Shown one piece after another: positions 11,380 through 21,842 of a DNA stretch of 62,000 nucleotides. A program made the translations under genes and the position numbers. The notes below the pieces were generated by a model. The model was not told the origin of the DNA and made no database searches. It saw nothing but the letters and a program-made list of their open reading frames with translations. Origin of the DNA: Cryptomeria japonica. Lineage: Eukaryota; Streptophyta; Pinopsida; Cupressales; Cupressaceae. Numbering within the stretch: the stretch's first letter is position 1; the number at the start of each line of letters is the position of its first letter. The stretch lies in assembly GCF_030272615.1 (NCBI RefSeq), contig NC_081414.1:780434119-780496118 (forward strand), read 5' to 3'.

Positions 11380-12720
11380 ACATGAGGAAAGGGAAGGCTC
11401 CTATACCAGATGGGTTCCCGACTAAATTCTTTCAAGAGTTATGGGATATTATAAGCTAGATTTATTAGATATTGTCTAGGAGTTCAAGAGAAATAAGCAG
11501 ATACTTAGGGCTTTGAATGCGACCTTCATTGATTTAATCCCCAAGTGTGAAGGGGCCGACCGGTTAGGCCAGTTCCATCCTATCTCTCTCTATAATGTGA
11601 TTTATAAGATCATCTCTAAACTGATAGCAGATAGATTGAAGAAGTGCCTGGGGAATGTTATTTTGGAGGAGTAGAGTGGGTTTGTTGAAGGCCACCAAAT
11701 TCTAGTTGGTGTGGTCATTGCTATAGAGACCATTCACTCTATGGCAACCTCCAAGGAAAAAGCTATGTTTATCAGGTTGGATATGGCTAAGGCATATGAT
11801 AGAGTTTGGTGGTCCTTCCTTCAAAACATCCTTAAGGCTTTTGGTTTTGCTGACGAGTGGATCTAGTTGGTTATGAGTGGTGTTACATCCACCTCTTTCT
11901 CGGTGCTTATCAATGGGGACCATACTGAGCTGTTCAGTGCTTCTAGGGGTCTCTGCCAGAGGGATCCCCTCTCCCCTTATTTATTCATTCTTCTTGCTGA
12001 GGGTCTGGGGAGGATGATTAAGCATAATGTGGGCCTGGGTAATATTCAATGTTGGAGTTGGGGTAATGACTTGCAGCCACAGTCTCACTTGTAGTTTGTG
12101 GATGATACAACCCTTATGGGGCTAGCTCGTATCAACGAAGCTTCTAATATGCGTAAGGTCCTGGATGTTTATCTTGCGGCATTTGGCCAGTTGATCAATG
12201 AGGATAAGTCTTCTATCCTCTTTGTCAACACTCCTGAAGCTATTCAAAGGAGGATTACTTTTATACTAAGATTCCAAATTGGCTCCCTGCCCTTGACCTA
12301 TTTAGGAATTCCTGTCTCTCCTAGCAACCCTCCTAGGGAGTCATGGCAGGGGATCTTGGATAAATTTTGATCGAAGGTTGATCACTGGACTCATAGATGG
12401 TTATCCTTTACAGGGAGGGTTCAACTAATTCAGTCGGTGGTTCAAGCTCTGCTGACCTATCGACGTATGCTTCAGGTGGTTCCTAAGGGGTTCTTGAAGA
12501 GTTTGGACTCTCTGGCTAGGCAATTCTTATGGGCAGGAAATCTCTCCTCTTCCAAGTGGATTCTGGTCAATTGGGACCTAGTGTGTAGCTCGAAGTAGTC
12601 AAGGGGGCTTGGGTTAAGGCAATCTATTCTTTTTGGGGAGGCACTTGCAGCTAAATTGTACTAGAGGTGGTGTGTTAAGTAGGATCGAGGCTAGGCTAGG
12701 ATTGTGGCCAACAAATATAT
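11380..12720 (+). pseudogene. LINE reverse transcriptase
   Basis: The core motifs run in order: FIDLIPKCEGADRLGQFHPISL (about 11527-11590), YKIISKLIADRLK, SGFVEGHQI, FIRLDMAKAYDRVWW (with the first catalytic Asp), GLCQRDPLSPYLFIL, and FVDDTTL at 12095-12115 (catalytic Asp pair). GQLINEDKSSI and LTYLGIPVS follow. RT copies LINE RNA at the nicked target. In-frame stops before SGFVEG and before FVDD are TAG where Gln is usual, and a TGA follows ILDKF. All pieces after 11867 are in one frame. Confidence 0.9.
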
Positions 12721-13033
12721 GCAGAGGATCCCATTTGAGGAAATCCCTAGACATCCGCTTGAAGCAAAGGGCTCATTAATCTGGTACATGCTCAAGAGGG
12801 GGGCTTCTCTCATTAAGGTAGGACTTTTTTGTATTTGCAGAAGGGGGAAAGAGGTCCTTTTCTAGAATGACTCTTGGGATGGATACCCTCCCATCCTTGA
12901 TCAGTTTCCTAACCTTGGAAACCTGGGCCAGAGGTTTTTGGAGACAAGATGGTCAAGGGTGAGTGAATTTAAGGTTGTCTATAGGTGTGGTCAGTTGGAT
13001 TTGGAGTGGTGGAAGAATCCTAATGAGTGACCG

Positions 13034-13525
13034 GTGGTTGGGATGGAGGAAGAATGTGTTGAGCTACAGCGCATTTTGACGAATAGACATTGTAGCTCCC
13101 TTAAGGGTAGGGATGGGCTTTCTTGGTCTCCAAATCCCAAGGGCATTTTTTTTGTGGCTAGTGGTTACTGGGAATTGATGAGCCAAAGACTTGAGCGAAG
13201 AGAAGTGAACTGGTGGAAACAGGTGTGGAATAATGCTTCTTGGCTTAAATGTAACTGCTTTGCTTGGACTTTAGCTTGGAATAGATGTCTTACTTGGGAC
13301 AATATCCACAAGTGGGGATTCTTGGGGCCTTCTATCTATGTTTTGTGTGGTAATAGAGAGGAAGATTCCTCTCATCTATTCTTTAGATGCCCCTTCTTTA
13401 TGCTTATCTGGCACTATTGGTGGGGGGTGTGGAAGCATCCTTGTGTCCATGCAGATTCTCTGGTGGAATTTTGGAGCAGATTGGGTAGACCTCCTATTCC
13501 GTCCTCCTTCCTCCAGACTGTCTAG
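13034..13525 (+). pseudogene. LINE RT-associated zinc-binding domain
   Basis: The open stretch of about 160 residues matches the region that follows RT in plant LINEs: SGYWELMSQRLERREVNWWK, then KCNCFAWTLAWNRCLTWDNI, and a Cys/His cluster CGNREEDSSHLFFRCPF (positions about 13340-13395). These Cys and His residues would bind zinc. It is in the same frame as RT and continues after a stop as 13598-13810. Confidence 0.85.
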
Positions 13526-13812
13526 TATATTGGGCCCATCTTCATTCTATGGCAGATTTGGCTCGAAAGGAATAGGAGGAGTTTTTGTGAGGCCAAATTG
13601 TTTGTTCAACAAGTTTGGAATAGGATCACTGTTATGATTCGGGAGATAGTGGAAGCTAAGTGTGAGGTTAATTTCCCTTTGGGTAGAGATGAGATAGATA
13701 TTGTGAGTAGGCTTGGATTGCAGGAGTTATCTCTGACCTCTGCTTGTGTCAGGAGAGGTAGATGGGCTATTAAGAAGGTGCAAATGGTGGGAAGGTGGAT
13801 AACCCCTTAGGA

Positions 13813-14312
13813 TGATTTTATCAAGGTTAACACTAATGGCTTATCTAGGGGTAACCCAAGCCCTACTGGTGTAGGGGCTGTTGGTAGGAATAGTAGGGGG
13901 GAGGTTGTTTTCTTCTTTTCAGTGCATAAAGGATGGCAGTCATAATTTTATGGAGGGTTTTGCGATTCTTTATGCACTGGAGCAGGCTTTGGCATTGGGT
14001 TGTAGGAAGGTGATTTGTGAATCGGATTCACAAATTGTTGTTAACTTGTTGTCTGAGCAGAAGGTGAGTGGGATTTAGTGGCAGTTGGCAGGGACTGCTC
14101 AACAGATTCTCCAAATTAGCTCTTTAATGGAGCAGGTGTCCTTCATCCATATTCCTCGCGAATGGAATGGAGTGGCGGACTGCTTGGCCAAGTGGGCCTC
14201 GGATCGTGATAGTGATTGGAAAGTGGAAGGTTGGGAGCATCTCTCTGGGGACTACTGTCAGGAATTGCAGAAGATTTTCACTAAGGACATGGATGGTTTC
14301 GAAGCTGGTTGA
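13813..14312 (+). pseudogene. LINE C-terminal RNase H
   Basis: An RNase H fold of the type found at the end of plant L1 LINEs. The start is KVNTNGLSRGNPSP, where Asp is usual at the first Asn (D to N in the active site). Then come FMEGFAILYALEQAL (catalytic Glu), CESDSQIVVNLL (catalytic Asp) and IPREWNGVADCLAKWA (last motif). A frameshift lies between about 13915 and 13950, and a TAG follows at 14076-14078. The polyadenylation-like AATAAAG and terminal A run follow. Confidence 0.85.
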
Positions 14313-14411
14313 TTTGTGGGGGTTGGTTGTTTTCTCTGGGGCCTCGGGGCTTTGGTTCTCTGTGTAATGAATTTTTTCTGATTTTCAATAAAGTTTTTAC
14401 CCTTTTTATTC

Positions 14412-14428
14412 AAAAAAATTATCTTCAG
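14412..14428 (+). other. LINE A tail and right target-site duplication
   Basis: A run of seven A is followed by TTATCTTCAG. Together they give the repeat AATTATCTTCAG, which also lies directly left of the LINE at 10610-10621. This is the standard scar of target-primed reverse transcription. Confidence 0.9.
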
Positions 14429-14448
14429 ACCATTTTTAGGTGTATACA

Positions 14449-14462
14449 TTTTGTCCCTCTTT
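14449..14462 (-). promoter_or_regulatory. Polypurine tract of element H
   Basis: The minus strand reads AAAGAGGGACAAAA directly before the TGTATACACC start of the 3' LTR. This fixes H as a minus-strand element. Confidence 0.8.
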
Positions 14463-14739
14463 GAAGCAAGGTGTGATGACATGTTGATTCAAACAATAAT
14501 CTCATTTTGATGATGATATTGATTTGATAGGATGCCCTAGCTCTTGATTGCTAAATTCTAGTACGATGATGCCCCCTCGGGAGATCAATTGAGATAAATG
14601 ATCTTTGGAGTTTTTGTGAGATTGATATCTTGATAGATTTAATTTAATTTCTGTAATTGTGTTTGATTAAAATGTGAGTTCTTCGATTAGCTTGATTGCT
14701 TAGATTGATAAGATTGAAAAATCTTGATTGATTAGATTC

Positions 14740-14882
14740 AGTCTGGTTTCAAGAAGGATTCATCCTATATAAGACATGAATGATCATAGCATTTGGTTTC
14801 AGGAAGGATTCATCCTGTATAAGGCATGATCAGAATGTCTGGTTTTAGGAAGGATACATCTTGTATAAGACATGATAGAATA
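14740..14882. repeat. Three tandem units of about 48 bp in the H 3' non-coding region
   Basis: The unit is close to TCTGGTTTCAGGAAGGATTC followed by ATCCTGTATAAGACATGATC and repeats three times with small changes. A second, looser pair with the word ATCGAGGTATAATTGAACCA lies at about 15250-15350. The region 14463-16139 otherwise has no credible gene. Confidence 0.65.
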
Positions 14883-16139
14883 GATTAGGTTTTATTGATT
14901 GATTTGATTTGATAAGGTTGATTAGATAAATAACTGATAGTTTGTTGATATCAAGTTGCTGAAATATTTGGATATGCTGATTGTTGATTCTATTGAGGGA
15001 GATAGCATAAGATTTTCGTTGGGTCAATAATATCTGAAGAGATATGAGTCATTCTTCTGATGGAGTATACCCTTGTGATGATACTTTGATGATTCCTGTG
15101 ATAGATTTAACCTTGGATAAAAGGAGCTTGTAGGATCCTATGCAAGAATGAAATGCAAGCTAAAATGCAATGGAACAACCAAACTAGTCATTGGATTATT
15201 TCTTTTTGTCATCATTGAGCTTTTGAAATGTGGGAAGTGAGTGCAAACATCGATGGTATAATTAAACCATGATGACCCGAGCACTTCTTTTCTGTATTTT
15301 GATATAGCAAGTTACCACAAGCATCGAGGTATAATTGAACCAAGATGACCTGAGTGTTGCTTGCATAAAATAGGAAGTATTAATCATTTCAGTATGCAAA
15401 TAAAAAATGTCTTCAATGATATTCTGATGATCATGTCCTAAGACAAATTTGCACATATTAATGATTAATTTTTAGATAGGAAACAAGAAAAATATCATGT
15501 TTCTTCCTTGTTCCTCTAGTCAATGACATCCTGGAGTCACTTAGAAATCATGATAGCGAAAATCAATATAGAAAAGTTGAACAATCATGTTAAAAACATT
15601 ATCCAAAAGATATTATCCACTAAAAAGTGTGTGATGTGCTTAGATTGATTTTGTGATAGCTTGATAGTTGATAGTTTGATCTCATGTTCAATGTTGGATG
15701 TGTCTCAATTTTCACTTGATAAGAGTTGTCTAACTGTTGTTCTACCTATTTGATTTAGCTCAAAATGATCAAGAGTTTTCCCCCAGCCATGCACAGGATT
15801 TTGCCCCAAGCCTAGAAACAAAGTTGTTATGATATATCCAATGTTCCAAACCATGGCAAGAAGCCACCTGGGATGTGTGGGTATGTACAAAGGCTTATGA
15901 TAGATATGGACAATGCTGATGGAAGATGAATGCAAGAAGAAATAACGCATGAACTAATAGACAAAAGAGCTAGCGGATAGATAGTGCCTGTTTGTTAGGT
16001 TTTCACCATCTATTTTTATTGCACTTTCTCTCATATTTGATTTTTTTTTGGATTTTTCTGCTTCTTCATTGTTTTTGATTTTTAAAATTTTTTTTATTTT
16101 GATTTTTTATTTTTCTGATTTTTCAGACATAGAATTTCT

Positions 16140-17240
16140 TCAGGTGCACGCTATTAATGGGTTCCTCGAGTTGATCTTCATCCTATGTTGATAGATGATA
16201 TGCTTCTAACCCAAATACTGTTGTGACCAAAAATGGACCTAACCAGTTTGGTTCAAACTTTCCTTGCTTTTCTCGATCTGCCTAGTTATGTGGCTTTTCT
16301 TTTAGCACTAGTTCTCCAACTTGAAATATTCGTGGTTTGACCTTTTGATTATAGCTCCAGCACATTCTTTTCTGATATACCTTTAAATGATCAAAGTCAT
16401 TTTGTCTTCATTCATGAATTATTTCTAACTCTTGCAGTCTAGATACTCGTTGTTCTTCATCTGGGATGAGTCCTTTTAGTGATACACATAAAGAGGGTAT
16501 CTCTACTTTGATTGGAAATATGGCTTATGATCCATATACAAGAGAGAAAGGTGTGGCACCTGTCGGTGTGCGGATACTAGTGTAGTAGGCCCAGAGAGCA
16601 GGGTTTAGTTGAATATGCCAATCTTTCCCAACATCGTTTACTATCTTTTTGAGGATTTTTAGAATAGTTTTGTTAGATGCTTCTGCCTGCCCATTTCCCT
16701 GTGGATAGTATGGTGTGGAGAATCTATGTTGGATTTTGAACTTCTCACATAGCTCTTGTACATCTTGGTTCTTGAATAGTTGCCCATTATCCGTGATAAT
16801 GGTCATTGGTATTCTATAGCGACAGATGATATAATTCAAGATAAATGCAGCAATTTGTTTTCCTATGATGTTGATGAGAGGTACTGCCTCAATCTATTTT
16901 GTAAAATATTTTGTAGCTACAAGGATCAATTTGTGTCCATTAGATGAAGAAGGATTTATCTTTCCTACCAGATCAAGACCCCATTGGCAAAAAGGCCATG
17001 ATGTTGCTAAAGAATGAAGTTCTTGTGCTGGTGCATGAATCGGATTACCATGCATCTGACATTGTTTGCATGTTAGAGGTATGTGAAAAGAATCTTGTTC
17101 CATAGTCGGCCAATAATAGCCCAAGCGTATGAGTGTTTTTGAAAGGGTAAGACCACTTGAATGAGTGCCACAAATTCCATTATGGACTTCATGTAAGGAC
17201 TTCTCAGATTCTTCTTGTTCGAGACATCATAAGAGAGTAC
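16140..17240 (-). pseudogene. Integrase of element H
   Basis: Three integrase regions are seen on the minus strand. First the H2C2 zinc finger (LHEVHNGICGTHSSGL, then CKQCQMHG, about 17200-17050). Then the catalytic core with the first Asp in WGLDLVGKI, the second in IITDNGQLF and the Glu in PQGNGQAEASNKTI (16839-16660). Last, a C-terminal domain with VGELVL and FEPNWLGPF (about 16330-16240). It would insert the cDNA copy. Stops separate the blocks (near 16891 and 16522, and others). All catalytic acidic residues are kept. Confidence 0.85.
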
Positions 17241-17470
17241 CGTCTAGACTTTGTTTAAATAGGATATCCGCGATGAGAGTAAAATGGGAGGATTGGTGAA
17301 TAAAATTTCTCTTTTGGTTCTTTGATAAGTCAGGAGGTAAGGTATTGTCTTTCAAGTATGTGTAAGTTTGGCCATATCGGGAGGAATCGTGTCCAATAAG
17401 TTGACAAATGGTTCAGGAATGGACAATTAAAGGTAGGATGAAACAAATCTTCTACTAGGAATTCATACTA

Positions 17471-17968
17471 CTATTGATTTTCCTGTGTCTGTAATAGAGA
17501 AGCTAGTGTAGCCAAGGTGTCTGCTACTTTATTATCATTTCTTGGAATCTGTTCAAATATTATTTCTACAAAGTACTTCTTGATATCATCCACCATCTTT
17601 TTGTAAGGCATTAGCTTTTCATCCTTTGTTTGATAGTCATCATTGATTTGATTAATGATGAGTTGAGAGTCTCCAAAGACCTGAAGTTGTTTAATGTTCC
17701 ATTCTAAAACCATTTTGATACCTGTTACTAATTCTTCATACTCTGCTATATTATTTGTGTATGGAAAGCATAATTTGTATGCTTTTGGGATGGTATGACC
17801 TTGTGGTGTGATAAATAGAATGCCTGCTCCTGATCCATGTTGTGTTCCTTTATTGATATCTACTCCTAGACTGATATTTGGGTGATGTATTGTAAGATCT
17901 GGATCGAATCTTGGAACATCTATATATGACCAAGTAAAATTGACTTGCCATCTTTTGAATGGTTTCAA
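17471..17968 (-). CDS. Fusion of RT-start remnant to extra RNase H in element H
   Basis: An open stretch of 165 codons. Residues about 11-33 read FTWSYIDVPRFDPDLTIHHP, which is the segment that normally begins the RT region in gypsy polyproteins (FAWSY...). Within a few residues the sequence jumps to QHGSGAGILFITPQGHTIP and NNIAEYEELVTGI (catalytic Glu), VFGDSQLIINQI (catalytic Asp) and IPRNDNKVADTLA, the extra RNase H of Tat-like elements. The whole RT and its own RNase H, some 2 kb in relatives, are therefore missing, yet the frame is preserved across the join. The first catalytic Asp may be the GVDIN Asp. Confidence 0.8.
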   Translation of the reverse strand: MKPFKRWQVNFTWSYIDVPRFDPDLTIHHPNISLGVDINKGTQHGSGAGILFITPQGHTIPKAYKLCFPYTNNIAEYEELVTGIKMVLEWNIKQLQVFGDSQLIINQINDDYQTKDEKLMPYKKMVDDIKKYFVEIIFEQIPRNDNKVADTLATLASLLQTQENQ

Positions 17969-18163
17969 TTATTTTTGTCTTTCTAGTTCTGATAGTGAAG
18001 TTGCTAGATGTAGATCAGTTGTGCCAATGATAGTTGCTTTTGTTGGTGCTATTATGGTAGATAACTTCTCTTGATAACATTTAGATAAGGCGTCAAATCT
18101 CCCATCTTCCAGCGCCTCAAGGAGGTTTTCACCATTAGATGCATCCTTTATTTTTACTTTTTC

Positions 18164-18490
18164 TCAGTCCAATGTTGCCAATAAATGGTTTTTAGCATTA
18201 GACTTGATATTGTTTTCTTTATTTTCACTTTTGCGACTAGGAGATTTGACGTCAATTTGACATGAAGATACATTAGCGAAATCCCTGGTGAACATTGTTG
18301 CGGGTTTTATTTCATCAAGATATAAGGATATGGCATGGTCATTTGGAAAGGTATCAGTGGTAGTATGTCCTTCATTTTCCCAGTCCATAGGTTCAGGATA
18401 GCTTAAGGATAAAGGATCTTCAGGTTGAATAGTTTCAAAGATATTAGGGGTCATGATAGACATGTCAGAGCTTTCAGTATGTATTTCCAT
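18164..18490 (-). pseudogene. Protease-RT spacer of element H
   Basis: A hydrophilic open stretch between the protease and the RT-start remnant. It is in phase with the following frame through stops at 18161-18163 and just before KPFKRWQVNF. Acidic and Ser/Thr-rich, with no motif recognised. Relatives have a similarly variable spacer here. Confidence 0.5.
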
Positions 18491-18899
18491 GTCTAGAATG
18501 ATACTCTCATCAGAATAACCTCGTATAAGAAAATACTAATCATCCTTGGTTAAGTCCATGTCCATCAAATGTGATTCTGATTAAAGTGAACTAGTTCCTG
18601 ACGTTTGTCCTCCATACATGTGAACTACATCGACTACTATATTTGCTTCATCATCCCTCTCAATTTGAAGTTGCTCTTGTTTGCTTTTCCACAATAGAAA
18701 ATGTTCTTCATTCTCTTGATCTCTTTTCTACCTTTGTTTTTCCAAGTTTGACATAAATGATTCAAATGATTGTTCCTTTGATTGTGTGCTTGAAGCTGCT
18801 ACCTCTCTGTTATGTGAAACAATGATCTCTTGAGCTGATTTTAGATTATTACAACATTGCAATGGATTTGAGTCTATTGATATTGTGATTTCCTATCCA

Positions 18900-19407
18900 T
18901 TATATGAAAATTTTAAGCACTCATGACATTTGATGTAATAGCTTGTATGTCCTGAATCCATGGTCCTCCCAAGAGTATATTATATGATAAATCCAAGTGT
19001 AGAACTTGGAAGATTGTGTCCTTCTGCAAAGGTCCCACTCTGATAGGTAATATAGCAATTCCCTTAGAGGAATGCTCTTCTTCATTATGTTCTTTGAATG
19101 TGATCTTTTTCTAGGGATCAACTGCATCTTCTGAATATCCTAGAGCACGGATAAGATTCATAGACAAAATGTTCAAGCCAACTCCCCCATATATTAGGTC
19201 ACGTTTAACAAGCGTTATATGAATGAGAACTTGAATTTGCAAGGAAGCGCTATGGGGATTTTGCAAGGAATCAATGCTTGGATATGAAGGAGATGAGATT
19301 TGAATAGGATCCTCTGAAATATGTTTGATGGCCATTATGTATATCGCTTGGGGAACTTTAGCTTTGGATGCATTATTTGGCAAGGATGCTATGGAAGGTT
19401 CTTGCAA
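18900..19407 (-). pseudogene. Aspartic protease of element H
   Basis: The frame from 19407 gives DLIYGGVGLNILSMNLIRAL, matching the DGGAGLNI active-site region of plant gypsy proteases but with the catalytic Asp replaced by Tyr. After a TAG at 19113-19111, where Gln is likely, the same frame continues to YNILLGRPWIQDIQAI (about 18985-18940), the second protease hallmark. Loss of the catalytic Asp means it could not process the polyprotein as it stands. Confidence 0.75.
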
Positions 19408-19449
19408 GCTTTCATGAGGTGTAGGAATAGATGCCTTTGGAGGGTCAAT

Positions 19450-19875
19450 TTACTTATGGATGGATGGATCATTGTTAGATATGGGTGTATGATTTTGATC
19501 TTTCTCAGCCAAATCTTTTAGAGATCTCTTTAAGAGGTGCATTAAAGAACCACTTTTCTTTGGAGATGTATTTGAATCCTTGTGAGGTTTTAACATAGTT
19601 TGATTTTGAACTTGTTTGACTTCTCTAATATGTTGGTTTGTCACGTTTTCTTCTTGTGTTTTTCTTTGGTATGTCATGTTGATATGATTTTTAGCTATTG
19701 CAAATGTTTCAGCGATCTTATGTCTCTGCGCTCTAATCAAAATGGGCATTGTGTTTGATATTGTGCTAGGATTTGATTGTCTAAAAGGTTGTTTTGATAA
19801 GTGATCAACTGTCAAGGTAGATATGATAGAGTGATAGGACACTATAAGATGGTTCAAGTGTTTAAAGTTTTGCAA
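19450..19875 (-). pseudogene. Region upstream of the protease in element H (gag-pol linker)
   Basis: An open stretch of 141 codons, basic and Asn/Gln/Ser-rich (KSGSLMHLLKRSLKDLAEKD near the end), next to the protease. Its position suggests the gag-protease linker. No capsid-like helices or zinc knuckle are seen, and no gag is found further upstream. Confidence 0.45.
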
Positions 19876-20299
19876 GTTTTTTGATCTTCAGTTTAGGAGT
19901 GCAATGATGATCATTTGATAAGAACCAAGTCCAGTAGGAATGATATATCCTATGATGTGGGGCAGGCTATCCTAAGCAAAAATTTCAGTTTCGTGATAAA
20001 GGATGATTGATCCTGATGAGAAACTATGTTTGAGTGATCAATTTATCAAAGAGGGTTATAATGCACTTTAAGAAGTTTAGATTTTGGACTTGTTGGGGGT
20101 GAGCACTTTGAAAATATTAAGGTGTATATTTTCTAGAGTCTGGTTTTGACGGGTGATAACTTGACCAAGCAAACCAAGCAGACAATCTAAGCACAAACTG
20201 ATAGATAATAGGTGTTTATATTTACTGCAAATTGATAAGGCAGAAATGACAAATCTAAGACAAGCATGCAGGACATAGCTCTAGACTAACAAATGTAGA

Positions 20300-20515
20300 G
20301 TTTTGTACGACAGGATGTGTAGCTTAGAATGACACAAGATATGAGTCTGTACGACAAAACATAAGTTTTCATATAAAAAGAAGAGGTTTGTATGACACAC
20401 TTTTCTAAATCATATGACAAAATAGCTGCCTCGTACAACATAAAATGTTGTGTAGTACGACACAAGATTTTAGTAAATAGGTTCGTATGATAAATATTCT
20501 AACTCATACGACAGA
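20300..20515. repeat. Cluster 1 of degenerate CGTACGACA words in the H leader
   Basis: At least eight copies or near-copies (GTACGACA at 20305 and 20349, GTATGACA at 20390, CATATGACA at 20411, CGTACAACA at 20432, AGTACGACAC at 20455, CGTATGATA at 20484, CATACGACA at 20505), spaced about 20-45 bases apart. The core CGTACG is palindromic, so both strands read alike. Confidence 0.65.
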
Positions 20516-21479
20516 TAAACATACAAAGATAAAAATGTTTGTTTGTTTGAACTTTTTTTGAACCAGTTTTAAGTGTCTGATTTGTCAATTTAGGGATGAA
20601 TACACAACAAACACATGATGTGATAAGTGACTCTCAATCAAGCTAAACCCTAAGTAAGTTGGCTAAGAACAAAAATATGGCTACCGAGTCTCACGCAATG
20701 GATTATCAACGTCCTATTATCCGAATCCAAATGCTAATGGGGGAGCGATATGGCAAGTGTCTTGGGAGAGTTACTATCTCTATTGCACAAAGATTATCAC
20801 CCTTTCGGAGGTGATTCGGGTAGCTTCTATTTTAACTGACACTAGTAAGGGATCCGTTCGGTGCATCAGGGTATAAACTCAATTAAGAGGTCTCCTAGCC
20901 TTGAAAACCAAGGTTTGATATACCGACAGGTACGGAGGAGAGCTATTTCTGAGCACTGTCGTTGCTTTGATTTTTATCAAAAATACATTTATTTTATAGT
21001 GGGTTGGATTACTTGGCATTAGCCATTCCCACTTAGGTCATTCACCTCTCACCAACCTTAAGGGCTAAGAGTTAATAACTCCTCAAGAGGGCAGGCCTGC
21101 TAAAGTGATGCACTAATGAAAGAAAAAGATGAGTCTAGCTTTCTGATCACCTAAGAAAGGTGAGAGCATACCTGCCTATCATCAAGGATACATAAGACAT
21201 GATAGTTGTTCATTTCTTTAGGCCCAAATTGAAGTGTGTCTAAAAATATTAAAGAATATACAAATTTTTTGTTGAATCCTTAGGCAACCTACAAAATAGA
21301 TCCATTAGTTGTGATGATTGTGTTTAGAATTTGTCTTTGACAAGTGTACCTCTGACAAGCATCCTACAGAAAAGAGTTAGGCTACAAACATCTCATAAAC
21401 AGATCAAAGTTAGTGTTAGAAAATTTTGGATTAGAATCAGAAAACCCTAAAATGTAGTCTATTAAAAATCACAAAGCTA

Positions 21480-21760
21480 GAGACTCGTACGACACAGATT
21501 TCTAGTTAGTAAGACATAACTTTAGATTTTGTACAGTATCCAAAATAGGCTCGTACGACACAAGATCAACCTAGTATGAGTAAATAATTTGCAAGAAATA
21601 CACTTGTACGACACATATTTAGACCTTGTACAAATAAAGAATTTGAAACATAAAAAGCTCATACAACACAAAGTTATACCTAGTACGAGTCAAAATGAGG
21701 TGTCGTCCAAGGCTAAAAGGAAGTTTGTACGATCTGAAAAGGCAACTCGTACGAATATTT
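21480..21760. repeat. Cluster 2 of degenerate CGTACGACA words in the H leader
   Basis: Further copies at about 21486, 21552, 21605, 21660, 21691, 21726 and 21748, several as CTCGTACGACACA. The cluster ends about 60 bases from the primer site, a place where packaging or dimerisation signals could lie; no such role is shown. Confidence 0.65.
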
Positions 21761-21820
21761 GAACTAGAGCTGGACAAAGCTGAATTTTGCTGAAGATTAA
21801 GAGACCAAAAGTGATGATTC

Positions 21821-21839
21821 GACCCCACGGTGGGTGCCA
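21821..21839 (-). promoter_or_regulatory. Primer binding site of element H
   Basis: The minus strand reads TGGCACCCACCGTGGGGTC three bases after the LTR end. This is one base from the TGGCGCCCACCGTGGGG site common in plant gypsy elements. Confidence 0.85.
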
Positions 21840-21842
21840 AAA

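Larger units (their letters stand above)
10622..14416 (+). mobile_element. LINE (non-LTR retrotransposon), internally deleted, inserted in the H LTR
   Basis: A plus-strand L1-like plant LINE. It is flanked by the 12-bp TSD AATTATCTTCAG (10610-10621 and 14417-14428) and ends with AATAAAGTTTTTACC and a short A run (14412-14416). Order: GC-rich leader (10622-11044), ORF1 remnant (11045-11341), RT (about 11380-12720), RT-associated zinc finger (13034-13525), RNase H (13813-14312). No apurinic-type endonuclease is present between the ORF1 start and RT, so the copy has an internal deletion. Base composition is more GC-rich than its surroundings, notably at 10700-11030. Confidence 0.92.
9615..14448 (-). 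repeat. 3' LTR of element H (about 1.03 kb), split by the LINE
   Basis: The two parts 9615-10621 and 14429-14448 together match the other LTR at 21843-22887. Ends on the minus strand are TGTATACACC and ATGATA; the second terminus has lost the usual CA. The LINE 10622-14416 and its TSD account for the break. No gene is seen in the LTR proper. Confidence 0.9.
19876..21820. other. Leader of element H without recognisable gag
   Basis: About 1.9 kb between primer site and pre-protease region where gag should be. I find no long open frame on the minus strand. It holds two clusters of a CGTACGACAC-like word (listed separately), with a differently composed middle (about 20640-21120) that includes TCTCACGCAATGGATTATC. 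Confidence 0.6.

Noticed and set aside
13338-13637. 99-codon frame in the LINE
   Set aside because: Overlaps the zinc-finger domain in another phase.
18921-19127. Minus-strand frame of 68 codons in H
   Set aside because: Wrong phase; the protease continuation with YNILLGRPWI is in the phase of 19407-19111.
20640-21120. Possible captured host exon in the H leader (different composition)
   Set aside because: No open frame or splice pattern that I can support; left as non-coding leader.
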